NCBI RefSeq assembly: GCF_004138495.1
Contig: NZ_ML142852.1
Coordinates: 447,223-461,972 of the forward strand
Reading direction: 5' to 3'
Origin: Phytoactinopolyspora endophytica
Lineage (GTDB): Bacteria > Actinomycetota > Actinomycetes > Jiangellales > Jiangellaceae
DNA length: 14,750 bases
This document shows positions 1 through 8,049 of this stretch, in pieces. The notes below the pieces were generated by a model. The model searched no databases, had not been told where the DNA came from, and saw nothing but the letters and a program-made list of their open reading frames with translations. Numbering within the stretch: the first letter of the stretch is position 1; every line of letters begins with the position of its first letter. The position numbers were made by a program, and so were the translations under genes.

Positions 1-704
1 AAATTCCGCCCACCCAGCGCGAAGACGCGCTCTGGCACATCGTCCAACCACCACGAGACCAAGTCCAGGTGATGAGTGCTCTTGTGCACGGATAGCCCAC
101 CGGAGAGCTCACGGCGGCGATTCCACCGTAGGAAGTAGCTTGCGCCGTGGCGGATATCCACGTGATATTCCAGCGTCACATGGGTAGGCAGTCCCACTGC
201 CCCATCCCCGATTAACCGCTTGATCAGCTGATGCCGCAACGGATACCGAAGGTTATGTGTCACCCGTACGCTTGCTGGCGACACGCGCTCGGCCGCTAGT
301 ACCCGTCGCGCGTCTGCAGCCGTGGTCACCATCGGCTTCTCGGTGATCACATCGATGCCTCGCGCCAGCGCCGCGACGATGTAATCTACGTGCGTATGGT
401 CAGGCGATGCCACGATCACCGCATCCGGAGCGGTCTCAGCCACCATCTCAGCGAAGCTGTCCGGGGCGAACCAAGGCACAGGCGATTCGCCAGCAGGCAA
501 GATCTCCCTGTTGAACTGTTCTACGCGATCCTGGTCAGGATCGACGATCGCCACCAACTCGCCATAATCCGAATAGTCCTCCACGATCGCGCCGGGCCCC
601 AGCGACGTATCTCCGCGGAGACCCACCAGTGGGCGCACAAAACTCGCCACGCCACGATTCGACAGACCACAGATCGCGTATCTACAACGCTCGGCCCCAG
701 TCAT
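1..704 (-). CDS. Gfo/Idh/MocA-family oxidoreductase, partial (3' end beyond window)
   Basis: About 234 residues are visible from the N-terminus; the frame runs off the left edge without a stop. The family binds NAD(P) in an N-terminal Rossmann fold and oxidises or reduces sugars, inositols and similar substrates. Visible features are an N-terminal segment ICGLSNRG (a degenerate GxGxxG), the strand LVAIVDPD ending in an acidic residue, VIVASPDHTH, and VITEKPMVT carrying the family's EKP motif. Further on is GGLSVHKSTHHLDLVSWW, with the H-x-x-D pattern of the active site. The start could be ATG at 704 or GTG at 707; AGGGGAG at 714-720 lies 9 or 6 bases upstream. It sits 90 bases downstream of the sulfatase on the same strand and is probably cotranscribed with it. 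Substrate cannot be inferred from the sequence. Confidence 0.88.
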   Translation of the reverse strand, partial: MTGAERCRYAICGLSNRGVASFVRPLVGLRGDTSLGPGAIVEDYSDYGELVAIVDPDQDRVEQFNREILPAGESPVPWFAPDSFAEMVAETAPDAVIVASPDHTHVDYIVAALARGIDVITEKPMVTTAADARRVLAAERVSPASVRVTHNLRYPLRHQLIKRLIGDGAVGLPTHVTLEYHVDIRHGASYFLRWNRRRELSGGLSVHKSTHHLDLVSWWLDDVPERVFALGGRN

Positions 705-794
705 CACGTCATACTCCCCTTGCTCAATCTCAACTTCCGTGTCGCTAAACGGGTGTGATGGGCATCACGAGGTCGGGCAATAGGGGCCGGGCGG

Positions 795-2270
795 TCAATG
801 CAGGCCACGTTGGCCCCGCAGGTCGCGGTCCGGACTCACTTGGAGAGGACGATCAGGGAGCCCGACGAGTGCTGCGTCGTCGGCCCACCGTTCATCACCG
901 CTGTGCAACTGGCGGATGAGCAGAGTGATGAGCCGATCTCGGGTATCGGTGTGGTCGCGGGAGCTGGCAAGGTCGCACAGCTCGTAGGGGTCAGTGTCGA
1001 GGTCGAACAGCTGGATGCGGTTGCCCGTTGGATAGTAGATCAACTTGTACTGCCCGTCGTGAATCATACGGGTAGCTCTGTCGTCTTCTCCGTGCTCACC
1101 GAAGAGCCAGTCACGGCGGTCCTCCCCGACCATGGAGCGGCCACCCACAGTATCTGGAACGGAGAGCCCAGCCAGGTCGAGCAGAGTTGGCATGACGTCT
1201 TGCAGGCCCACGAGGCGGTCGTCAACGTGGCCCGCGCGTACCCGGCTCTCGACACGCGGCGCCGAGAGGATCATCGGGATGTTCGCTGAGCCTTCGTAGA
1301 ACAAGGATTTGGCCCACAGTCCGTGGTCCCCGAGCATATCGCCGTGGTCGGAGCTGAACAGGACGACGGTGTTATCCAGCAGCCCTTCCTCACGCAGTGT
1401 GCCGATCACCACCCGCAGCTGGTGGTCGATATGCGTGCACAGCGCGTAGAAAGCGCGCCGGACAGCCCGGATGCTGGCGTCACTTAGTCCGCGCGGACGC
1501 CGAGCTTCGATGAGAAACTTCACCAAATACGGATGAGCATCGTCATCGGCCGCCCAACCGCCATGGCTCGGATCGTCAATATTGCCGTCGGCGTACGCGT
1601 CCCAATACTCCCGCAAAGGTGCCAGCGGCGGATGCGGATGAACCTGTGACAGGTACCAGAACCCTGGCCTGCCAGGGTCACGCCGCTTGATAATCCGGCA
1701 CATTTGCTGAGTGGTCCACGTGGTGGGGTGGCAATCTTCCGGCAGATGCCACGGCCGGTGCTCATAGCCGTTGTTCCCCAAGCCGTGAGCGAACTGCTGG
1801 CCAGCGAAGCCTCGATCCGTCAGGTATTGCTCGTAATCGTCGGCGACGCCGAACTGGGTCCGGCCCTCCTCGTTGAGCAGCACGTCGTCGAACCCAATCC
1901 GGTCTCGCTGTGGGTAGACATGCAGCTTGCCAACTGCGTACGCCTGATACCCGGCGTTCCGAAAGGTTTGCGCCAGGGTCGGCAAATTCCGCATCTCCGC
2001 CTTGCCGCCCGCCATGTCCCGCACACCGTGGCCGCGTGGAGCGGTGCCGGTCATCAACGTGCGGCGCGCCGGCACACAAGTCGGCGCCTCGCTGTACGCC
2101 CGCGTAAACCGTGTCCCACTACGTGCCAAAGCGTCCAGCGTTGGCGTCTGTATGACTGGATGCCCAGCCGCGCCCAACAACCGACCAGGCCAATGATCCG
2201 TCATCACCAACAAGACGTTGGGGCGCTGTTCTGCACTTCGGCCACGCTCCAAGCGCGCGCTGTTCAACAC
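795..2270 (-). CDS. Type I (formylglycine) sulfatase, predicted cytosolic
   Basis: This 491-residue protein has the full alkaline phosphatase-like sulfatase layout. PNVLLVMTDHWPG (about 18-29) supplies N-terminal metal ligand D25. CVPAR (65-69) is the C-x-P-x-R motif whose cysteine becomes formylglycine, and TLMTG follows. GKLH has K115 and H117, and SSDHGDMLGDHGLW carries the second metal-site D308/H309 and is followed by K321. This family hydrolyses sulfate esters. No signal peptide, lipobox or transmembrane segment is visible, so it probably acts inside the cell on an imported substrate. No sulfatase-maturing enzyme lies in the window. The start is GTG at 2270 or TTG at 2267; the AGAGG at 2273-2277 is 2 or 5 bases away, so TTG has the better spacing. 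It follows the ABC transporter genes by 294 bases. The subclass (choline-, aryl- or glycan-sulfatase) is not settled. Confidence 0.93.
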   Translation of the reverse strand: MLNSARLERGRSAEQRPNVLLVMTDHWPGRLLGAAGHPVIQTPTLDALARSGTRFTRAYSEAPTCVPARRTLMTGTAPRGHGVRDMAGGKAEMRNLPTLAQTFRNAGYQAYAVGKLHVYPQRDRIGFDDVLLNEEGRTQFGVADDYEQYLTDRGFAGQQFAHGLGNNGYEHRPWHLPEDCHPTTWTTQQMCRIIKRRDPGRPGFWYLSQVHPHPPLAPLREYWDAYADGNIDDPSHGGWAADDDAHPYLVKFLIEARRPRGLSDASIRAVRRAFYALCTHIDHQLRVVIGTLREEGLLDNTVVLFSSDHGDMLGDHGLWAKSLFYEGSANIPMILSAPRVESRVRAGHVDDRLVGLQDVMPTLLDLAGLSVPDTVGGRSMVGEDRRDWLFGEHGEDDRATRMIHDGQYKLIYYPTGNRIQLFDLDTDPYELCDLASSRDHTDTRDRLITLLIRQLHSGDERWADDAALVGLPDRPLQVSPDRDLRGQRGLH

Positions 2271-2564
2271 GACCTCTCTTTCGAACGGGTCTCATGGCCT
2301 GTCTATATCAGACCCGCTCATGATGTGCGACGACAATCATCAACCGCCTGTGAATTCACGGAACTAAACCATGGGAGTTGGCCGGGCAGGGCGTGACGAC
2401 ACCGAGGTGTCAGGCCCTTGTGGCCGTCCGGTGACACTGTTTTATCCGGCTATGCTGTCTCATTCCACTGCAATACCAACCGCATGCGCCGTTCCGCTTT
2501 CCTTGTGCCAAACTTTCTCAGCCGAGTGGTCAACCCACTTGCTTTAACCGAAGCCGGTATCCGG
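2271..2564. other. Spacer between ATPase gene and sulfatase, with two inverted repeats
   Basis: No gene is seen in these 294 bases. They hold two small inverted repeats. CGGGTCT at 2286-2292 pairs with AGACCCG at 2310-2316 around a 17-base centre, just upstream of the sulfatase start. GACACC-GA-GGTGTC at 2398-2411 is a perfect short hairpin or dyad. Neither is followed by a clear T-run in the minus direction, so neither is a convincing intrinsic terminator. The spacer is long enough to hold a separate promoter for the sulfatase, but no clear -35/-10 pair was found. Confidence 0.4.
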
Positions 2565-4505
2565 TCAGCGCTCAGGTCGCCCGGCCCTCCCATTCACCGA
2601 CATTCGCACCCAATGCCCCGGCGATGTCTCCACCAACTCCCCACTCGTGTCCACAGCCACATCAGGATTGTGCGTCCACGGTGGCGGCTCTCCATGAATC
2701 GGAAGCACGGCAGCCAACAACGCCTGCGTGTAGGGATGCTGAGGACGGCCGAACAAGCGCGGAGTTGAGGCGGTTTCCATGATGTGCCCAGATGCCATAA
2801 CGATGATTCGGTCACACAAGCGCTGCGCGACTGCCAGGTTGTGGGTGATGAACAGCATCGACAACCCCAACCGCGACTGGAGGTCCTCGAGCAGGTCCAG
2901 CACCTGCGCCTGGATCGACACATCCAACGCGGAGGTGGGCTCGTCACACACCAACAACTCCGGCTCCAACGCCAAAGCTCTGGCGATCGCCACGCGTTGT
3001 TGTTGTCCACCGGAGAACTGCCGCGGATACTGATTCACCCGCTCACGCGGAATCCCCACCAGGTCGAGCAGCTCCACCGCCCGCGCCTCCCGCTCAGCTT
3101 TGCTTCCTACACCGTGCACCCGCAGCGGCTCGTGCACGTTTGCCGCCACGGTCAGGTGCGGCAGCAGCGACGCGTACGGGTTCTGGAACACCATCTGCAC
3201 CCGCCGACGCAGTCCTTTCAGCTCGCGTCCGGCGGCGGTGAGCATGTCGTGACCGTCGAAGGACACAGAGCCGGCACTGGGCTCGACCAGGCGGGTGATC
3301 AACCGAGCCAGGGTGGACTTTCCGGAGCCGGACTCACCGACCACACCCAAGGTCTCCCGCGCTGCGATCGCGAAGTTCACGTCGGTCACGGCGTGCACGT
3401 CTCCGCCCCGGCCATGGAACACCTTCGCCAGATCCTGCGCCCAGATCAGCTCGGTAGCGTATCCTTCGGCAGTGACGGTCGTACCTGACTCATCGATCCG
3501 AGATGTCTCGACGTCTCGGCGTTGCTCGCCGACATTGACAGCAGGCACTTCGGTCCTGGCACCGCGTGCAGGGGCGCCTGTAGTAGCCCCTTTGTCAGCC
3601 GTGGCGAAGCTTGTGTCTCGTTCGTCAGCTGTGGTGTCGACGTCGAGCGCAGTGTCCAGCAGCTGCTGGGAGTAGGCGTGCTGGGCGTTGGTGATGAATG
3701 TGCGCACCGGGGCGCTTTCGACAACGTCGCCGTGGCGCATCACGACCACCTCGTCGCACAGATACTTCGCGACGCCGAGATCGTGGGTGATCATGACTGT
3801 GGCCATCCCGTCCTCGCGTAGTTGCTTGAGCACGTCGAGCACCTGACGCTGCACGGTCACGTCAAGCGCGGTCGTCGGTTCGTCGGCGATCAGCAGCTGC
3901 GGGCCGGCAACGATGGCCATCGCGATCATCGCCCGTTGGCGTTGCCCGCCGGAGAGCTGGAACGGATACATCCGGATCCGCTCGGCCGGTTCCGGGATCC
4001 CGACCCGATCCAGAGCCTCAACAGCCCGCTGTGTGGCTTCACGGCCGGTGGCGATGCCGTGCCAGCGCAAATGCTCGGTCAGCTGCACTTTCAACGTCCG
4101 AGTCGGATTTAGTGCCGACATCGCGTTCTGAAACACCATCCCCACCTGCTGCCCCCGCACCGCACGCAGCTTCGGCTCCGGCAACGCCAGCAGATCTTCC
4201 CCTGCCAGCAGCGCGCTCCCAGATACCTGCGCAGTTTCCGGAAGCAGTCGCAGCATCGCCCGCATCGACACTGTCTTACCCGACCCGGACTCCCCCACGA
4301 TCGCCACCGCCCCACCCACCGGCACCTCCATGTCCAGCCGGTTCACCGCCGCGGAAACCTCGCCACGTCGATTTCGGAACTCCACCGCGAGCTCGCGCAC
4401 ACTCAACAATGCGCCAGTCACCGCCTCTGCCCCGACGCGGCCAGTCGATGCGGCGTTGTGCACAGCGTCGTGCTTGTCACGCCCACTGGCCCAGTTCCGG
4501 CTCAT
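2565..4505 (-). CDS. ABC importer ATPase, fused DppD-DppF-type (two nucleotide-binding domains)
   Basis: This 646-residue protein energises an Opp/Dpp-type importer and carries both ATPase domains on one chain. Domain 1: Walker A GESGSGKT (71-78), Q-loop Q126, signature LSGGQ (184-188), Walker B LLIADE (204-209), H-loop H241. Domain 2: Walker A GESGSGKS (390-397), Q441, signature FSGGQ (497-501), Walker B LLVCDE (517-522), H-loop H555, then the family's C-terminal HPYTQALL motif (590-597). Both sites look catalytically complete. A polar, low-complexity linker of about 65-70 residues (roughly 285-352) joins the domains. Domain 2 reads SLLPH where SLNPR is usual. ATG at 4505 overlaps the upstream permease stop (ATGA, 4502-4505), with GAGGAGG 8-14 bases before it. 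The family is annotated for peptides, but homologous systems also carry oligosaccharides, so substrate is open. Confidence 0.95.
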   Translation of the reverse strand: MSRNWASGRDKHDAVHNAASTGRVGAEAVTGALLSVRELAVEFRNRRGEVSAAVNRLDMEVPVGGAVAIVGESGSGKTVSMRAMLRLLPETAQVSGSALLAGEDLLALPEPKLRAVRGQQVGMVFQNAMSALNPTRTLKVQLTEHLRWHGIATGREATQRAVEALDRVGIPEPAERIRMYPFQLSGGQRQRAMIAMAIVAGPQLLIADEPTTALDVTVQRQVLDVLKQLREDGMATVMITHDLGVAKYLCDEVVVMRHGDVVESAPVRTFITNAQHAYSQQLLDTALDVDTTADERDTSFATADKGATTGAPARGARTEVPAVNVGEQRRDVETSRIDESGTTVTAEGYATELIWAQDLAKVFHGRGGDVHAVTDVNFAIAARETLGVVGESGSGKSTLARLITRLVEPSAGSVSFDGHDMLTAAGRELKGLRRRVQMVFQNPYASLLPHLTVAANVHEPLRVHGVGSKAEREARAVELLDLVGIPRERVNQYPRQFSGGQQQRVAIARALALEPELLVCDEPTSALDVSIQAQVLDLLEDLQSRLGLSMLFITHNLAVAQRLCDRIIVMASGHIMETASTPRLFGRPQHPYTQALLAAVLPIHGEPPPWTHNPDVAVDTSGELVETSPGHWVRMSVNGRAGRPER

Positions 4506-5449
4506 GCGTGGTCCTCCTCGGACGAATCAAACGCATCCCGCAACCCGTCCCCCGTCCAGGTGAACGCGAGCATCGTGAGACTGAACAGAGCAAGAGGAGC
4601 GGCGATCAGATGCGGGTGCGCCAACACATACGTGTATCCATCGATGATCATCGCGCCCCACGAAGGCGTCGGAGGCGCCACACCCAAGCCCATCAGCGCC
4701 AGCCCGGATTCGGCGATGATCGCGCCCGGGATCGCGAAACTCGTGGTGACCAGCAGGGGGCCGACCGCATTCGGCAGGATGTGGCGCACCGTGATCGCGA
4801 CCCCGCCCGTGCCGATCGAGCGCGCCGCCTCAACATACTCAAGGTTCTTCATCTTTAACACTTGTGCGCGGACCAGGCGGGCCTGGGTGACCCAGCCGGC
4901 GATCCCGATCGCCAGAATGATCGCGAACACCGACCGGCCCATGATCACCACCAGCAGCACGGAGAACAGGTAACTCGGGAACGCGTACATCACATCGGTA
5001 AACGACATCAACAACGACTCCGCCTTGCCGCCACGCCACCCCGCCCACAGCCCGATGATCAGTGCGACCAACAAAGCGACCAGCTCAGCCGAGAACCCGA
5101 TCATCAACGCCGTCCGCAACGAGTACAGCAACCGGGAGAAGACATCGCGGCCTAGCTGATCCGTGCCCAACATATGCCCATCGGTCAACGGCGGCAGCAG
5201 CCGACCGGCAAGGTCCTGCTCCGTGTATGACATCGGCGCCAACCACGGCGCAGCTATAGCCACCGCCACTAACACACCAATGAAGATCAAACTTCCCAGC
5301 GCCAGCTTATTCCGCTTGAACCGCGCCCAACCTCGGCCCAGCTCACTCTGCGCCCGCACACCCTTCCCCGAGCCTGCTCCGAGTGCACCACCGACAGCGA
5401 GATCCTTGGACAACCCAGCCCTGGCGAGCTCATTCACGCCGTCACTCAC
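4502..5449 (-). CDS. ABC importer inner-membrane permease, DppC/OppC-like
   Basis: This 315-residue permease has a hydrophilic N-terminal stretch of about 48 residues, a first membrane helix (about 50-70), then the OppC hallmark GTDQLGRDVFSRLL (95-108). Further helices and the cytoplasmic EAA-type loop EYVEAARSIG (204-213) followed by HILPN form the contact site for the ATPase. The C-terminal membrane segments end near a short acidic tail. It would pair with the upstream DppB-like permease to form the channel. The start is GTG at 5449, overlapping the upstream stop as GTGA (5446-5449), with only a G-rich stretch (GGGGGTG) as ribosome site, so translational coupling is likely. It is fully consistent with family length (about 280-320 residues). 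Confidence 0.94.
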   Translation of the reverse strand: MSDGVNELARAGLSKDLAVGGALGAGSGKGVRAQSELGRGWARFKRNKLALGSLIFIGVLVAVAIAAPWLAPMSYTEQDLAGRLLPPLTDGHMLGTDQLGRDVFSRLLYSLRTALMIGFSAELVALLVALIIGLWAGWRGGKAESLLMSFTDVMYAFPSYLFSVLLVVIMGRSVFAIILAIGIAGWVTQARLVRAQVLKMKNLEYVEAARSIGTGGVAITVRHILPNAVGPLLVTTSFAIPGAIIAESGLALMGLGVAPPTPSWGAMIIDGYTYVLAHPHLIAAPLALFSLTMLAFTWTGDGLRDAFDSSEEDHA

Positions 5450-6531
5450 AACGACACCCCCACACCAGCACCAGCCCGCGGCGGCCGTTTACCGCCACCA
5501 CCGTCATCGCCACTGTCACCACCGAACACCTGCGAATCCCGTAAGAACGCCGGTCGCTTCGATCGACGCCAACTCCCGCCCCTACGCTGCTCATGCCGGA
5601 TCCGCGGATCCAGCAATCCATAGGTGAGATCGACTATCAGATTGAGCACCATCAAAATCGCGGCGAAGAACAACGTCGTCCCCATCAAGAGCGGCATATC
5701 ACGCGTCCGCGCAGCCAACGTGAACAACCGCCCCAACCCCGGGATGCCCAACAACACCTCGACAAAGACAGTTCCGGTCGCCAGCGCAGCAAAGATCGGC
5801 CCCACCACGGTCACCAACGGGATCAACGAGTTCCGCAACACATGCCGCACCAGCACTGTCCGCTTGGCACCCCCCTTGGCATACGCCGCCGTCACATACT
5901 CATCCCGCAGCGCCTCCAACATCGAAGAGCGCACATACCGCGCCAACTGCGCCGTCGGCTGCACCGCCAACGCCACCACCGGAATGATCATGTACTCCGG
6001 GCCATTCCACCCACGAACCGGCAACCACCCCAACCCCACCGAGAAGATCAACACCAACAGCAACGCGAACAAATACCCCGGTAGAGCCTGAATCGTGGTC
6101 AACGTGAAGATCGAACCGTAATCAGCCAACCGGTCCTTCTTCACCGCCGCCAACATCCCGATCGGGATCGCGATCACCAACGTCAACAACGTGGCTGGCA
6201 CTGCCAGCGAAAGCGAGACCGGGAACGCCTCACCGATCAACTCCTCCACCGACGTCTGCGGGTACTTGTACGTGGGACCCATATCCCACGTCGCCAAACC
6301 CTGCATAAACGTCACATACTGCTCCCACGCCGGCACATCATCCCCATACCGGCCCACCAAATCCCCACCATCAGCCGACGTCTGATCACCCAACGCCGTC
6401 GAACCGACGTCAGCGAGATCCGAAAACGACCCCGGCACCAACTGCAACAACCCAAAAGTGATGATCGACACCACGATCAACGACAACACCAACCGCACCA
6501 ACCGCCGGCCCAGATACGACAGCACAGTCAT
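5446..6531 (-). CDS. ABC importer inner-membrane permease, DppB/OppB-like, with hydrophilic C-terminal tail
   Basis: The protein begins MTVLSYLGRRLVRL, has an N-terminal membrane helix and the LVPG motif typical of DppB, a large external loop, and further membrane helices. The cytoplasmic EAA-like loop is EYVTAAYAKGGAKRT, and the chain would normally end near GLLDPRIR. Here about 49 more residues follow, rich in Arg, Gly, Asp and Pro, which is unusual for DppB. I chose ATG at 6531 (361 residues) because it overlaps a possible leader ORF as ATGA (6528-6531). ATG at 6540 (364 residues) is the alternative; neither has a strong Shine-Dalgarno of its own. It is the first importer gene of the operon; no substrate-binding protein gene precedes it. 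Confidence 0.92.
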   Translation of the reverse strand: MTVLSYLGRRLVRLVLSLIVVSIITFGLLQLVPGSFSDLADVGSTALGDQTSADGGDLVGRYGDDVPAWEQYVTFMQGLATWDMGPTYKYPQTSVEELIGEAFPVSLSLAVPATLLTLVIAIPIGMLAAVKKDRLADYGSIFTLTTIQALPGYLFALLLVLIFSVGLGWLPVRGWNGPEYMIIPVVALAVQPTAQLARYVRSSMLEALRDEYVTAAYAKGGAKRTVLVRHVLRNSLIPLVTVVGPIFAALATGTVFVEVLLGIPGLGRLFTLAARTRDMPLLMGTTLFFAAILMVLNLIVDLTYGLLDPRIRHEQRRGGSWRRSKRPAFLRDSQVFGGDSGDDGGGGKRPPRAGAGVGVSL

Positions 6532-6581
6532 ACCTCGCATCCGACCCAGGTAGAAGCCGTAATCGTGGTTCGTCGCCTCAT
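6528..6581 (-). CDS. Possible 17-residue leader ORF coupled to the permease gene
   Basis: ATG at 6581 lies four bases after GAGGAG (6586-6591), the strongest ribosome site near the start of the importer operon. The frame encodes MRRRTTITASTWVGCEV and its TGA overlaps ATG 6531 of the permease as ATGA, the same junction type used between the downstream genes. The frame is open further upstream to ATG at 6641, which would give 37 residues. No homology is recognised and the short length makes chance occurrence possible. It could be a translation-coupling leader, a tiny protein, or simply the untranslated leader. Confidence 0.35.
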   Translation of the reverse strand: MRRRTTITASTWVGCEV

Positions 6582-6724
6582 CGGTCTCCTCTGCTCACGA
6601 CGCAGGTCGCGCCACAATCCAAGCCGTACGTGCCCACGCATTACAGCTCGGTCTCTTGCGTCTCTGACATCACGTTGATCTCAAACTCTGAGCCGAGCCT
6701 GGTCTGCATTGCGAAGGTGACCAC

Positions 6725-6753
6725 ACGCTACAATTTGCAATCGGTTGTTGCAA
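6725..6753 (-). promoter_or_regulatory. Candidate promoter of the importer operon
   Basis: On the minus strand TTGCAA (6753-6748) is followed after 17 bases by TAGCGT (6730-6725). This is an acceptable -35/-10 pair for an actinobacterial housekeeping promoter (4 of 6 and 3 of 6 matches to TTGACA and TATAAT). The proposed -35 is itself one of the repeated TTGCAA half-sites, and a second TTGCAA (6735-6740) lies between the two boxes, where a bound repressor would block polymerase. The transcript would have a leader of about 140 bases before ATG 6581. Confidence 0.35.
6735..6753. promoter_or_regulatory. Candidate LacI-family operator O1
   Basis: TTGCAATCGGTTG, followed at once by TTGCAA, has the LacI-family layout of two half-sites around a central CG (TTGCAA-N-CG-N-TTG). 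It lies in the divergent region between the importer operon and lacI and overlaps the proposed importer promoter. The same core, TTGCAANCGGTTG, recurs at 9936-9948. Confidence 0.55.
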
Positions 6754-6778
6754 TAGCAGAAAGGTTGCGTTCACATAA

Positions 6779-6794
6779 CGTTGCACGTGCAACG
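6779..6794. promoter_or_regulatory. Perfect 16-bp palindrome CGTTGCACGTGCAACG
   Basis: This exact dyad, centred on CG and made of GTTGCA/TGCAAC arms, sits in the lacI/importer divergent region about 26 bases from O1. The arms match the TTGCA half-sites seen elsewhere but are 4 bp closer together. A second operator for the same repressor is the simplest reading. Confidence 0.5.
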
Positions 6795-6894
6795 CCGATA
6801 AAGTTGCTTAATCTTGCGGCGCTGACACCCTTCACAAGCCCAAAGAACTGCGCCGTGCACAACGAGGTTGTACGATCCTGTACTATCGCTGCAG

Positions 6895-6903
6895 TTGCAG
6901 CAA
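6895..6903. promoter_or_regulatory. TTGCAGCAA dyad at the lacI leader
   Basis: TTGC-A-GCAA lies 22 bases before the lacI ATG and just downstream of a TACTAT (6881-6886) that could be the -10 box, so a repressor bound here would cover the expected transcription start. The identical 9-mer occurs upstream of the nagB-like gene at 8979-8987. Autoregulation is inferred. Confidence 0.4.
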
Positions 6904-6924
6904 AATCGCCGAAGGAAGCCGCTG

Positions 6925-7920
6925 ATGAGCGTCACACTCGCCGACGTCGCACGAGCCACCGGGCTTTCTGCGTCCACGGTGTCACGAGCCCTGTCCGATC
7001 CGGACAAGGTCAATGCCAAGACGCGAGAGCGGATCCGCAAAGCTGCGCGAGAGATGGGGTACGTGCCCAACCCGGCGGCTCGGACGTTGACGTCGGGCAG
7101 CAACGACGTCATCGGGCTCATCGTCCCGGACATCGCCAACCCGTTCTTTCCGCCGATCATCAAGGCGGTGCAGGCCCGGGCCACTGTCAAGGGCAAGACG
7201 GTTCTGATCGCCGACGTTGACGAGCACCCGGCCGATGAGATCCAGCGTGCGCAGGTCATGCGCAAGCGCGTTGACGGGCTCATCGTGGTGTCCCCTCGCA
7301 CCCCCGAGGAACGGCTCCAGGAGCTGATGGCCTTGGAGCCTGTCGTGTTCGTCAATCGTCAGGTCCCCACCGCCGCCAGCGTCATCATCGACAACGCGGA
7401 CGGGATGCGCGAGGCGGTGGAGCATCTCGCCGCGCTAGGACATCCGAAGATTTGCTACCTCAACGGGCCACGGCGGTCATGGTCGAACAGCCAACGCCAA
7501 CGCGCCGTACAACAGGCGTGCGCAGATCAGGGCGTCGAGCTGGTCGAGTTCGGGCCGTTCGAGCCGCAGATCCAAGCAGGCGTGCGCGCCGCCGACCTTG
7601 TGTCCGCATCGAAGATCACCGCGGTCATCGCCTACGACGACATGATCGCGCTCGGCCTCATGGCCAGGCTAAACGAACGCGGCATCCGGATTGGTCCCGA
7701 CATCAGCGTCATAGGCATCGACGACAGTCCCATGTCCGGCATGGCGTACCCGACGCTCACGTCGATCCACGTTCCCGGGTCAGAGGCAGGAGCGGCGGCT
7801 GTCGACATGGTTCTCGAACTGGCCGCCGGGTCGGAGGCGGCCACCACTCGCCACGTGCAACTGGAAACCAGGCTGATAGTCCGGGGCTCTACTAGCCCAG
7901 CCCCCGCCCGCGCCGAGTGA
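6925..7920 (+). CDS. LacI-family transcriptional repressor
   Basis: This 331-residue protein has the usual LacI architecture. The N-terminal helix-turn-helix is TLADVARATGLSASTVSRAL (4-23), then the hinge region YVPNPAARTL, then a periplasmic-binding-protein-like sensor domain starting VIGLIVPDIANPFF. Sensor-domain landmarks include VDGLIVVSP, VVFVNRQ, AYDDMIALGLM and SVIGIDDSP. The start is ATG at 6925, with GAAGGA at 6911-6916 eight bases before it; a longer frame from 6868 would add 19 residues before the domain and is less likely. It is transcribed divergently from the importer operon and convergently with nagB. Palindromic TTGC-type sites in its own leader, before the importer, before nagB and before the Gfo/Idh pair make it the likely local repressor. 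The effector is probably a sugar or sugar phosphate, not identifiable here. Confidence 0.95.
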   Translation: MSVTLADVARATGLSASTVSRALSDPDKVNAKTRERIRKAAREMGYVPNPAARTLTSGSNDVIGLIVPDIANPFFPPIIKAVQARATVKGKTVLIADVDEHPADEIQRAQVMRKRVDGLIVVSPRTPEERLQELMALEPVVFVNRQVPTAASVIIDNADGMREAVEHLAALGHPKICYLNGPRRSWSNSQRQRAVQQACADQGVELVEFGPFEPQIQAGVRAADLVSASKITAVIAYDDMIALGLMARLNERGIRIGPDISVIGIDDSPMSGMAYPTLTSIHVPGSEAGAAAVDMVLELAAGSEAATTRHVQLETRLIVRGSTSPAPARAE

Positions 7921-8049
7921 CCTGCGGTCATTTCCGCCGCCACGACGCTTGAGTCTTCGGCTTATGTAACACCGCCCGGAGGGACCCGTTCGGCGGCGTG
8001 CGGCGAGGCGAGCATCGGACTGTCTGCCTGGGAGACCGGCTGGTCACCG

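Noticed and set aside
390..758. Plus-strand ORF of 122 codons
   Set aside because: It is antisense to the edge-truncated Gfo/Idh/MocA gene, whose motifs on the minus strand are clear; the plus frame is Arg/His-rich with no domain.
1704..2396. Plus-strand ORF of 230 codons
   Set aside because: Shadow of the sulfatase; no recognisable domain and no good ribosome site.
4031..4858. Plus-strand ORF of 275 codons
   Set aside because: Runs antisense across the ATPase and permease genes; Pro/Arg/Ala-rich composition typical of high-GC shadow frames.
8030..8049. Possible hairpin terminator between lacI and nagB
   Set aside because: GACC/GGTC is only four base pairs with no T-run on either strand.
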